Source of the DNA: Meloidogyne chitwoodi
Taxonomy: Eukaryota; Nematoda; Chromadorea; Rhabditida; Meloidogynidae
Direction of reading: 5' to 3'
Assembly: GCA_015183035.1 (NCBI GenBank)
Contig: JACZZP010000019.1
Span: forward strand, 186,001 to 250,000
DNA length: 64,000 nucleotides
The notes beneath the pieces are model-generated. The model worked only from the letters and a program-made list of their open reading frames with translations. It made no database searches and was not told where the DNA came from. Position 1 is the stretch's first letter, and each line of letters begins with the position of its first letter. Positions 1 through 13,000 of the stretch are shown piece after piece. The translations under genes were made by a program, and so were the position numbers.

Positions 1-1026
1 AGTATTTGATAAATTCTTTTCTTTAAAATTATTTTAAAATTTTAATAATTTTTATAGTTAAGAGTGTTAATGATTTATATAAAAATAGGAGGTGAATGAA
101 ATTAGACAAATTAATATTTTACTAGAAAAAACTGTTTTGCGGAGAAAGAAGGAGGTGTGTTCCCTTCGCTCTTCTCTATGGTGCGTAGAGAACAAGAGAT
201 GAGTCGAAAATGGGAAAAGTTCGAAAACGAAAATATTCGAAAAACCTCTAAATTCGAAAGTTCGACTCATCCCTGTTTCAATCTATCCTCAGCTCTCAAA
301 CATTAACAAAAAAATTTAAAGTTTTCCCGATGTCGTCTTAAACACTGGACAGCTTCCACCGATTTTAATTTTAATAAAAAAATTTATTTTATTGAATTTT
401 GATAAACTCATCCCTGCCTTCCCCTCAATTGCCAATCAATCATATTCCCTTCTTAATACTAAAATTTCCCTAAGATTTTTTTTTAATGTTCACCTATCGA
501 CTCTTACCACTCTCTACTGTTGATTGTCATCACCAATTAATTCCTAATACCTCTGTTCCCCCATTCATTTGACTTCTTTGAGTCAAGTGGGGACTCTCAC
601 ATTGTCAAAGTGTATTTCAAAAAAAATTTTTTTCATTCTTCATTGCTAAAGGCAAATTTTTTAGGCGAAAGTCAGTTCACATTGATAGGGAATTTTTAAT
701 TGAGAGTCCTCACATTGTTAAAGGACATATCTAATTATGCAAAAAAAATTTCCGTAAGTCATCATGTCATTGACAAACTCCTCCTCCTTTTAGGAGGGCC
801 ATAAAAGGTAGGGGCATTTATGGGCACATCCATTATTTTCCCTAACAACTATGAAGAGTCAGAGCGAATGTCTATTTCGCGCACGTCTAGTAAATCCACT
901 CATTTAGATTTATTAATTTTCATAGGCAAATTAAACTAAATTTAATAAAAATATTTATTCGTCTTTTTTTAATTTAAAGGCATAGAGGAGGTACCCAGAG
1001 AATATTCTAAATTTAAATTTTTTAAG
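1..1026 (+). promoter_or_regulatory. Upstream region of paralog A
   Basis: No coding sequence is supported here. The segment resembles the region before paralog C (about 28210-29123): both contain a short start-like stretch around a TAAATTCTTTTCTTT run, then GGGAATTTTTTATTGAG-like and TCACATTGT-like modules. Close to the gene there is a CCATAAAAGGTAGGGGCA stretch at about 799-816, matching GGCTATAAAAG at 28835-28845 before paralog C. The A/TATAAAAG motif, 220-290 bp before the ATG, could be a core promoter. This is inference from conservation between paralogs only. Confidence 0.35.
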
Positions 1027-4000
1027 ATGAGAATTAATTTCTCAAATTTGTTTTCCAACATCTTTTACATACTTTTTGTTGCCCTAATATTCATCGTCAA
1101 TGTCTCCTGCGTTGAAAGAACCCATTTCAATAAATCGCTAAGAAGCCAAGTTAAAGATTTTTTAAATGAAAATTTGCAACACTGTAAAATTGATGCAATC
1201 GAAAGAAGTAATGAAGCAATATTACATTTATTTAATGGACTTTCACTGCATAATGACCATTTTCGTTTTGGAGGGATTCTTGACTATTGTCGTGAAAGGG
1301 GAGAGGTGAGAATAGAAATAAGTAAAATTTTAGTCACCGAAAGGGTTCGAACCTCCAACCTCCGCAGCGCTTGCAAGAGCTTTAACTCAAATCTAGTCGG
1401 GCGCTTTACCGACTGAGCTACCGGAGCACCTCTTTGCTTTCTCTTTTAATAGATCTTAAACCCCCGCCTAAGCGTTTTACTGCTAAAAGCGATCTTCTCT
1501 AATTTTCTAAATTTTATTAAATTAACAGATTCAAAAAAGATATGTTCCAAACGAATTTGAATATAATGTAAACAATGAATTATTAAGTACTGTTCACGAG
1601 TATATAAATTGTGTAGACAATTTATACAAAAGTGTTTTGAAGTTAGATGAAGAATTTTTAGCAAAAACTATGAATGGTAAATTTTTAAAAATTGTTTTTG
1701 ACAAAAAATACTTTGACAAAATGTCCAAGTCTAATCCGATGTTAGAATAATACAATGTTTCTAATTTATTTATTTAGCACCGATTCCTCAAGAAATTCAT
1801 CTCTTTCGTGAATTTATGCATGCATTTCTTCTCACAAAACCGGTTTATTTAGCACGTGAATTAGCGAAGCTTTTTAGTGAAGGTTATGAGCATGGAGAGC
1901 CCAGAATTTCCAATGATTACACTCGGTGGCCTTACGATTTAAAATTGCATTTTCTTATGGAAGTTGCGGCAACTCAAACAACTGAGGTATTTAAAATATT
2001 TGGTAATTTCTAGAGATCGGAAAAATGCTAAATCAAATTCAATAATTTGAAAAAATTTGACAAATATTTGAATTTGACCGATCTCTAGTTATTTACCCTT
2101 TCATACATAAAATCACAAGATAAAACAAAAATACATGGAAACACAAAAAAACAAAAATATAAATATATTTATATTTGTACATTTTTTTATGTATTTTTGT
2201 GTTTTTATCAAAAATATATTTTTTATTTTTCCAAAATATATAAAATGATAAAACAAAAATACATTAACACAAATTTTTTTTGTTTTTGTTATGAATATAT
2301 GGGAGCAGGCCAGTTGACCGCAAGGCCGGTTTACCGCAGGGCTATAACTTATTTTACATTTACCAAAAATTTTCGACCCAAAGATGGTTCGACTCAGCTC
2401 GACGAGCTGAGTCGAATGACACTAAGATCTCTATTATATGACAATTATAAACAGAGTTATAGCCCTGCGGTAAACCGGCCTTGCGGTCAACTGGGGTGTA
2501 CCCGAATATATCGAGAGCAGCCGCGGTAATCACTTAAGATGAGCTTACTCCCCCCTATGGTTTTTCGATTTTCAGAGGCCTGTATTTTAGCTGATATATG
2601 TTTACCAGGTTTTTCTCATAGCTAGTTCGATTCAGTTTTTCGAGCTCTTTCGAAAGATATAAATTTTATTTGCGTATATTAAGAATTGGTGAGAGGACAA
2701 TTATCAAATATTTTTATAAGTTTATACGTTATTTTAAGGAATTGCGTCTAATTCGACAATTAATTATTGTACTTATTTATAAACTTAGCCCTAAAGAAAA
2801 ATGGCTTAATTTTGAAGAAAAAATTATTTATTTTGATAAAATTGAATTTTTGAAAAACCAAAATTCTGTTGCTTTAAATTTTCTTAATAATCGATTTCAT
2901 TATGGGAAAGAAGAATATAAAGAGCTAATATATGAGGTTATATATTAAAAATTTATTAATAGTTTACTGTAGAACAGGGATGGGCAAGTTTGATTTCTGA
3001 TTTTTCGGGTTTTGGGCCATTTTTATTTTGAATTTCGGTTTAACTAATGAAATAAGAAATTTTTTTTAATTATAGAAATTTTTTGTAACTTTTTGAAATT
3101 TTTAAAAATTTTAAAAATTTTTGAAAATTTTTAAATTTTTGAAATTTTTGAAAATTTTTGAAATTTTGCAATTTTTTGATCAAGTTTCGGATTCAGGTTT
3201 TTAGGCCATTTTAATTTTTAATTTCGGTTTTTATTTTCGATTTTGCCCAGCCCTGCTCTAGAACCTAATATTCCCATATAAATAAAATAATTTAAAACAA
3301 TTAAGGAATCAACGCCTCGATCCTTCTTAAGCATCAAAAACATAAATGTTTGGATGAACAAATGTAATGAATTAACTACAGGTTTTCCAACATATCACTC
3401 AATGGTCAGTTGGCCATTTATTGCAAAACAATTATTAATTTTTCGTACAGGCTGCAGGTATTATTTTTTGTATTTTGTCTTAAATAAAAATTAATATAAA
3501 CACATCTGGTAGTCTGTTTGTGCCCCCCTTTTTTTCAAATTTTCAAAAATTTTAATAAAGAAATACAAACAATACCTTATTTGAAATAACTCATCGAGCT
3601 GACAAGGGACGTCACAACATGCCACTCACCGATTTTGGCAAAACTTATACCATTCGAAAGAGCTTATTGAGTAGGTATAGGATCTAAATTTTTACATCCT
3701 GTGGTTAAGATATTAAAAAGTTACAAGCTTCTAAAGTTTCAAAAAAATGTTCCATTTCCTCTTCAAAGCTTTACTTTCTCTCTACTCTTTACTACGGACT
3801 TAAGATCACCTCTCTTCTATCTTTTCTTTTCCTTGTAGCAGCCGCCAGTTACTCCAAGAAAAAAGGAAAAGAAGAGAAGGTAGGCGGACGCTGCATGGAA
3901 AACAAAAGGAAAATAGAGTATAGAGGTGATCATAAGTGTGGAGAGCCTCTTTTTTGAAACTTTAGAAGCTTGTAACTTTTTAATATCTTAACCACAGGAT

Positions 4001-7000
4001 GTAAAAATTTAGATCCTATACCTACTCAATAAGCTCTTTCGAATGGTATAAGTTTTGCCAAAATCGGTGAGTGGCATGTTGTGACGTTCCATTGTGAGTC
4101 GAATAAAACCAAAATAACTGGATTTGGTTGCCTTTGAACAAAGTTATGAACGATTGAATCTAGTGATTACTGCGGCTGCTCACTAGTTATCTTCGCGGAA
4201 AAGATCTTCATCTCTTATAACTTTGTTCAAATTTATCCAATCGAGCTTATTTAAGTCTTATTTGACTCAACTCGACGTGATCTTTCGAACGAGCTATCAT
4301 TTGTACATAATAAAAAAATTGAAAATTCAAAAAAGGGGGGGGGGGTACAAAGTGTAAAGTACCACAAATCTTTAATTTTAGTTTATTCATGCTAAGAGGA
4401 GGAGAAATTCAAAATTTATCATCACTTCAATTAATTTCACAATCTTTTGTTTTGTCTACGATTATGGGATTCAGTCATTCAACTTTTCAATCTAATGAAA
4501 ATAATTCAATCGCGAATGACGAGTTTATCCGTATTTCTGAAATATTCAGAGATGAATTTTCTAAACCATTATTAGTTACAACACTCGAAGATTTAATCAA
4601 TCGTATTTTCGAGATTGGTAATTTAATAATATTTAGAAAGATATTTAATTTTTGAATTTAATAAATGGAGTTCACCCATGAAGATCAATTGACCCTGAAG
4701 ATCAACGCAATAATTTAAGTCAATTGTGTTGATCTTCCGAGTCAGTTGATTTTCTGGGTCAGCGATTTCTGGGTCAGTTGATCTTATGGGTTAGTTGATC
4801 TTACGGATCAGTTGATCTTGAGGGCGTTGATCTTCAGGATTGACGCCAATAAATGGGGAACGGCATTAGTTCCAATAATAATAAAATTTAATTAAGAGAA
4901 ACCTCGTTTTTTCACTCATTTTGATCAAATCGACTATTATGGTCTTCCACAATATAAAGGAAAATCATTAGAAACAAACACGATTTTTGAGAATTTGTAC
5001 AATTGGATAGATGATTTGTGTCCTATAAATTCACCATGGATTGGAAAAAAGGAGTAATAATTTTTTAAAATTTATTGGTCAAAATTTTGATCGTTTAAAG
5101 TTTCATATTTTTTTGTTTTAATAACCAGTGGAAGCGTGCTCTACTCAGTAGTGCAGTACATGGGATGTAAGAATAGCATAATGTATTGAAAAATTTGGAA
5201 AGTTAAAAAAATTTTTGGGTAAATATTGGGTATTGAAAAGCCCTAACGGGCTTTGGGGCGCGCTTCGCGCGCTGCTAGATTTTTATAATGCTCTGCTGAG
5301 CTTCGCAAGAGTCCCCACAAACACATACCATCGGTACCACTAAAGATGGAGTGCCGAACCTCGTCCCTTCGAATCGGCACCAACATTTCAGATGGATGCA
5401 AACACGGTTCTTCGTGTCTCGTTATTTGACCCCCGCAACTTTGTGAAAATTGACCCGAAAATTTTAGAAAAAATATTTTTAGACTCAGCTCTTCAAGGGC
5501 TTTCAAATGATATATAATATGCCCAACTTTAATCATTTTTTGTAAGAGTCATTTTTGGCCTCAAAATTTTGATGGGATTTTTTACACAAAATTTAAAAAA
5601 TTCATAACTTTTTGAAAAGTAACATTTTCTTAACAATTTAAAATGTTATTAGGTGTTAAAAATAATGCTTAATTTTATAAAAATGCTTTAAGTCCGATCC
5701 AATTGCAAAAACCCAAAAATTTTTTCGAAAAACCGAAAATTTTAGAATTTTCAGAAAATCGACCCTAACTACCCCTAATCAAAAATTTTTTAACTTTTTC
5801 TTCACTTAAAAAATAAATAATTTTTTGCTTTATTTAATAACCATTGTTACATTCAAATCTGACCAAAACTCACAAAGTTAAGGTCATTTGAAAATTTTCG
5901 AAAATAATCCAAAAGGGGTACCCCTTATGGAAAATATTGTGAAAATTTTTTATTGGATTTTTTGAAAAAAATGTTTTATATAGGGTAAAAATAGCTTCTG
6001 AACACGAATCCGCAGTTAGAAAAATTTTTAAAAATTTCCCCGCAAAGTTAGAGTTCAAAAACTTATGAGTCCCGAACAGCCTTAGACTCAATGCTTCTGT
6101 GAAAGCTTCCAAGCAGCATAACACCTCTATAATCTGTTTTTTATGTTTTTTACCGTGCTTAGCCGTTGATAAACAACGCCCAGAGTACATCACGAGGAGA
6201 TGCACGGAGGTTAAAAGGTTAACCTTGTACTCCATAAGGGTCGGGACAAAAATTACATAGGGGATAAATATACATAACAGTGAAGAGGTAACAAAAAGAT
6301 GAGCTTACTTAGAGGGGATACATAAGAATATGTTATGAAATGCCAAAATTAAGAAATGCCAATAATTGTGTGGGTTAATAAGAAAAGTCCATACAGCTGA
6401 CTTTAGTCAAACTGTAGACCACGGGCTACAACATTTTGAATAAGGACATTTCCATCCTTATCATGGGGTTTATCTGGGGCATATATACGAATATTGCTGC
6501 TATTAGTGCAGCGCGACAAAAAGGTATAAAGTTGCCCATGGGCAAAAGGCTCATCTGAAAGATCTCCACCAAGTCTTTCACATGTTTGGCCTTGGGCTTT
6601 CGTGATAGTCATTGTAAATGCTATACGAACGGGGAATTGGAAGCGTTCAAAGCTAACCCCATCGGGGCGCTTATCTTTATAAGTGGTTCGGACCCGGGAA
6701 ATTCCAACTATTAACCCTTGGTTAGTGGATAAACCGGTTATTGTCTCGGCTTCGATTAAGTTGGGATGGAGTTTACGAACAATAAGGCGGGTACCATTAC
6801 AAAGCCCCTTACTGGTATTAAGATTGAGTAGTAGGACAATTATTGAACCTACTTTAAGGAGTAAATGGTGAGCTGGCATGCCAGAAGGGGTTAATACATT
6901 GATTTGAGCTATGTCAAAATCAGCTGCATATGGGGATAATGGGTCTTCAGATAGACATTTATCTATTGAATAATAGTCTTGGGATTGACTATTAAAGGAG

Positions 7001-10000
7001 GAAAGGACAAGGTCATTATTTAAGTCAACAGACCTATTAGTTGGGGCAAGCATTAGACGCTTAAGAAGGTCGGGACTTGGGATATTAAAACCACGATCGA
7101 ATACGAATGAGATCAACTCATCTCGTGATTCTACAATCATGGATTTTGGGATAGAGATTTTATCTCCAGAGGTATCAGTTCCAAGTTGGTAAAGCCATTC
7201 TTTGAACCTAACCTCAGAGGGGGCAAGACGCATATTTTGTATTAGGCGGGTCTTATGAAAATTATTATAAAGGGACGAACTTTGAATACAAACAGCCACT
7301 TGGGCTTCGGGAGATGAGGAATTTATTACAACGGGTAAGGACTGCTTCCAATCACCGGAAAGTATGACAACTTTTCCAGCGAAGGGTAACTGGTTATATT
7401 GGGGAACCATGGTCCGGCAAAGAAGGTCGACATTTTCTAACATTGTCTTCTCAAGCATTGTTATTTCATCAATGATGATAACAATGCTCTCGATTATTCG
7501 ACGACCAAAATAGCTGTCGAATTGGACTGCGGGAATTTGACCAGGTTCGTGGTTGATACCGAATCGGAAGGCTGAATGCAAAGTCATGCCACCGGCATAA
7601 AACTTTGTAGAGGCGATACCAGTCGATGCAGTTGCAAGGACCTTATGACCTAACCTCCTTAAGTGGAAAAGTAAGAAATTTAATAAGAAAGTTTTTCCGG
7701 TGCCACCGTCTCCAGATAAAAAGAATAAACGTTGGCTATTCATTCTATCCATAACGGAATTAAGAATTAGGTGGTAAAAATTATTTTGTTCGGGATTTAA
7801 TTGGGCACTGACAAATGATGATGTGTCGATAGTTGCATCAACATCATCATCATTTACATGTTGGGGGAAAAAGAACTCATCAAGTGCTTTATTTGGGTCG
7901 TCAGTGAGGGAATTATTGGGTAGGGGAAGGCCATAGTCTTGCATTCGCTTGCCATTAGCAAGTAAATACCTTTCAATTATGGCCAAGGCTCTATCAATAC
8001 GAAGTGGGCGTTCAGCATCAGTACAACGGCGGTCATACATGAAGTCAATGAACATATCCCAGAGGTGGACGGCATCTATTACACAGGAATCGGTTGAACC
8101 GAAGACAAGAATGTTTACGAAAAGTTGTCGCATTTGGGACGGATTTAAAGAGTGGGAACCCTCTCGGAGAGTCCTCTCCCAGACGGAGTTGTCCTCAAAT
8201 AGGCCATGGAGACGTGCTGCTTCAGCAAAGGTGTCGCAAATTGTGCCGTTGACATTAAGAAGGTGGTCAGGATCTCCAGGAAAGTGTCTAGTAAGAACAT
8301 AAAGTGCGAATTTTTCTTGATCACGGGGAGAAACAGTATAAATTCTACCTATGTTAGGTCTCCTATTAATAATATTTCGGGGATTTGAGGAAATTTTCCT
8401 CTTTTTCCAGAGTTTGGATTTGGGGTCAATGGAATAGGTTTGAGGCATATTCTCATAGAGAATATCCCTAATAGTTGGGTCGTTTCGCCAGAGGTTCCAA
8501 TATGAAGTTAAGGGGGTGTCGGGGAGATTAGCTTGCGCTACACTCATGGCCTTTGTTCTTCGAGTTGCAGGAGCAAGGTAGATTTTTTGCTGGCCAGGCA
8601 AATGGATTGTAAGTTTTACGACATTATGGGAAAGGCGTGCGTAAGGATAGGACATAATTCTACAAAAGGCTTCGGCTGGACTACGAAATATCATTTTAGA
8701 ATATTGGGCGGGTTCATCAATATTAACGGTATTATTGGCGGCACATTTAATGTAGGAGAACATTGCTCCTTTGAAAGGGTATTTAAGGGCATATTTAAGG
8801 TTATCTGTTTGGCCGTAGGCGTATTCCAGATTATGGTGGGATTGGAACATGACCATGATTAAAGGATTATACGGGACAATACGAGAATTATCGTATTTGA
8901 TGGTAGTTGGTCCATGCTTAACAGTAAGGACTTCACCACCATCTTCGGGGCTTGGACGATAATATTCCGCGGGCTTATTATCGTGGAGAATGGTTTGACG
9001 GGAAAAGGGTTTGGGAAACCGTTTCATACAACGGCCATCCTTGCCCTTGCAGTGGGCTCCACAATCGTGGATTTGGAATTTTGGAATGAGGTCACGAACT
9101 TTACGAATAAAATTCGCCCAATCAGATTTATCTGAATCAGTCGGGTTAGGAGGGATATGGGCCCAAATTATATTATCAATATTGACGGCGGTGGCTTCAA
9201 TATCGGTTGTGAGGACTCGGTGAAGATGGGGTCCGCCGATCCTCTTTTGGAATTCACGGCTTTCAGCATATCCAAGTATGTTGCCAAAGATATGCTTCTT
9301 TTCTATAAGGTGGTGAAGTTTCCTCTTTTTATCCTCGTAGATCCGGCACATAATGTCGTATCGATCTACTAATTTTTGGTCCTTGCGCAGAAAATTTCTT
9401 TGAATTTCTGGCCATTGAGGATTAGAGGTGAAGGTGAACATAAATGATGCACAACCTGGTTTACGGGCTCGAGCCATAATTGTGGTTGCATCGTAGAATT
9501 TCTCTTGGAAGTATGGGCGGGTTCCGGGGTGATACTTTCGGAACATTACTACACTGCCGATTTGGTCAATGGAGCTCAAATTAGCATCTTTGGCTAAATG
9601 ACGAAGAATGTTCTCGGGGAGAGTTGCACGAAGGTTAAGCTCATCTTTACGGAGAAAGCTGGCTACTTCTGCATTAATTCGGGCATCATAATCAAGGGCT
9701 AATTTTTGACTGAGGCCACCACCTGCACTGAGAATGTTGTGCAGGGGCTCGTTTTGCCGGATAGCAAGACGATATCGGATATAGTCGCGAAGGGTTATGA
9801 ATTTTTTCTTGGCTGGATCATCATCAACATCTTCGGTGGAAGTGTTGCTGTCATCCGAGTCATTAATGGGATCAGAGGTTGGTTTATTTTTACGAATAAA
9901 AGGAAAATTTTTATGAAACCCATCATCCCCACAAGGGAATAATAAGGGATAGCAAAGGGTGTCGGTCATTGGATGGTAAGAAGGGAGTTCAAATAATGAT

Positions 10001-13000
10001 CCTTGAAGATCAGTAATGAAAATACCCTTGAGCTGTGGGGGTTCATTGGATTCGGTCCAAATAGAAAACATTGCCCTCTCATCAGGTAAATTTACTTGAC
10101 GAGTGTGCAATGAGGGATCCCTAATTGGGGCAGGAGCAGCTCGTTCCTCCAAAAGAGTTAAACGAAAGTGCTTTACGGCATCGGGTCCATCCGTTTCAAG
10201 GATGTTTTCATACTGTGTATGAAAATTCTTATATTGTTTAGCGAAGGGGTGGGAGTTCCTAAGGATAGAGTCGAGTTTTTGGAGGGTTTGTGGGTCCACA
10301 CGATCACCACCGCTTTGGATGTTTTGTGTGCGTATATCCAGTGCTTCATTAGCGTCAAGGATATACAATTGGGAAAAAGAGGGGACTAAGTTCCCTGAAA
10401 ACATGGAACTTAAATGGCGAGTAAATTCTCCATTTAACATGAAGCATGTGGCACCATGTAAAGAAGAATCTTGGTGACCTACGGATATGGAGGCAAAGGC
10501 TAGGAGGGAATTATAAACATTTTCACTCTTAAGAAATTCCTTGGATTCGGCTGTATCGCCTTTAAGAAGGTCTTGTAATGGTTTAGGAGGGATATTATAA
10601 GAAGGGAGGGAAACACCGCCACAGCCACAACAATAAGAAGAGGAAATGGTTTTATATTGGTATTTATGATTAATATTAATTTCGGAATTTAGTAAAAGGG
10701 CGGAACAGTAATAACAGGCACCATCGCCTAAATTACCAGAGTCATATAGGTCTGCTGTATGTTTCGCACGAACATCAGCGCAGAGAAAGCCTTTATGGCG
10801 ACGGGTACAATAGCTATCAATGGGATTTTGGGAGGAAATAGAAGGTACGGGGATGGGGATGACAGCAGTGGAAGTGCTATCATTTGATCGGGTCTTAATG
10901 CGATCTGATCGCCGCAAGGTTTTTGTTGGTGGGTCGGGTTGTAAGAAAATGATAGGCTCATCGCAGACGATAACGCCTTCATTGGGAACATGTTCGACGA
11001 CATGTGGAGCCGAAAAAGGGTGGTATTGAACGTTATCATTGGACAACAGTTCATTAAGGTGCCATAGTATCCGTCTTTGTTGAGTAATAATATTAAAATT
11101 TTGGAATAATAAATTACGGGAATTAAAAAGCCAGGCCTCGGCATATAAACAGATAAAGTACCCACAACTATGGCCGTCGTTTTGATGGGTAAAAAGGTGG
11201 GAAGGATACGAAGTAATAATTATTTCATTAATAGGAATATTAGTGAGGTGGTTAATAAAAAATTGAAGGATAAGAATACGCTCATTATTGTCTAACCTTG
11301 AAGTAAAAGGCGACGACAATGAATCTATAAAAAAGGTACCATGGGTGGAATCCCATACTACCAAGGTCCAATGTCCAGGGAAATGTAGAGGAAACAAAAT
11401 TATCTCAGGAATTTCACCATGGACATGACCATAACATAAGAATTGGATCTCTTCATTAGAAAAATTTGGATTAAAGGAATCTGGGTTTGTACCCATGGGA
11501 TTTACTACAACAACTCGGTTGTTAGTAATGGTTGATAAATAAGAAAGGAACGCATAAATATCGTTGCTAGATAGCCACTCTGAAAGATTATTCCAGAGTG
11601 TTTCGATATGAAGGGGATTATTGGGAAGGTCATTTACGTGAAGGGACATTAAGGTACGATTACAAATGGAATTGTGATCATTTGAAATTTCGGTGACAAA
11701 ATTAAGAAGGGGTAAATTGGAAAAATCTATAACATTATGGATTGGGGCAGTTAATTGCTTTTTTGGCCTACCGCCAACACCTTTACGCTTGTTTTTTGGG
11801 CGCCCACGCTTAGTATTAGAGGATATACTACAAGGGGAAGAAGCACGGGATGTATAATGTGAGGAAGAATCACAATAAGAAAGTAGACTATAAGTGTCGA
11901 CAGAGGAATCACGTGTCTTCCTCTGCTTCCTTGGCACAACGGCTTCGGAATTAAGTGAAAATGGGGTCAATGGTGTTGTTGGGGTATGAGGTGTGGAAGG
12001 AACAATATCATCAGTTGGGTCAGAAATGGAAACATTATCAAAAGTAAACATTAATTGATTTTAGAAAAATCGGGAGGTTTGCGAAGGAACAGAATCACCA
12101 CCCTGAGACGGGTTGTTAACAATATGCAGGTTAGAATACTGATTAGACGGCTCTGGCTGCGCAGAATCATCAGAGCTCTGAAGAGAGCTGTTTGGGTTAG
12201 CGATAGCTAAATAGCTTTCGCGATTCTTTTTGCGCTTTAATTCTTGTTTTTTTGGCATGATTTTTAAATATATTAAAATTTAATTTTAAACCCAAAGATT
12301 TAAGAAGAGAAAAAGATAATTAGAAAGAAGGAGATAATGAGAGAAAATGACAAAGGAAGAGGAAAAGATAGAAGAAAAGAGCAGAAAATAAAATTAAAAC
12401 AATAAAATGATAAAAAATAAAAATAATTTTGGAGAAAATAGGATCCGTTACCCATTACGCCCAGGAAAAAATTATAAAATAGAACCGTTACCCATATACG
12501 CCCAGGAAAATCAAAAATCAACAAAAAATAGGTCCAAATAATAATTAAGTGTAAGAAAGGAAGTTCTGCTAAATAACTACGCATAAACAAAGAAGAAACG
12601 TAAAATTACTTTTTAAAATATATTGCGTAGTCAAGAAGCAGAACTTAAATCAAATGAAATATAAATAAATTCTCCGCAATCAATAAATCGATAATGGTGA
12701 GAGGTGGTGGCCAGATTCACCAAAATAAATTTAATAATTGGAAGTGAGGGAAAGGATCTATCCAAGGCTTATGCCGTACACCAATACAGCCCTCAGAAAG
12801 ATGCACAGAATTGGCATCACCTGGGGGTACCAGATGATGTGTGGATTCCCAATGGTGCGGAAGTTGGGGGTACAATAAAAGGAGCGGAGTCTACCTGGGC
12901 GACTTCCTTCCAGAGTTGAGGTCAAGAATGAGGCCCACCTAAAGGTTCAAAGCATGATGCATACCAGTATTGGCAACCGCTCAGTAGGCTAGTATGCATT

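Larger units (their letters stand above)
6240..12650 (-). mobile_element. Helitron-type rolling-circle transposon (ends approximate)
   Basis: The element is recognised from its intact Rep/helicase ORF (12051 down to 6403). The upstream (5') noncoding part has two direct copies of a block containing CCGTTACCCA and TACGCCCAGGAAAA at about 12445-12470 and 12483-12509. It also has an inverted repeat, AAGTTCTGCT...ACTACGCA (12561-12583) against its inverse (12624-12646). A 3' CTRR end with its hairpin could not be placed with confidence between 6235 and 6402, so the borders are estimates. It sits in intron 7 of paralog A, antisense to that gene. Confidence 0.75.

Noticed and set aside
2513..2532. 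Match to the universal small-subunit rRNA 530-loop word GCAGCCGCGGTAAT
   Set aside because: Only about 15 bases match. The word recurs in a dispersed repeat (30325, reversed at 23945) without any neighbouring rRNA sequence.
6683..10389. Plus-strand open frames of 60-117 codons opposite the Helitron ORF
   Set aside because: Shadows of the coding frame; no independent features.
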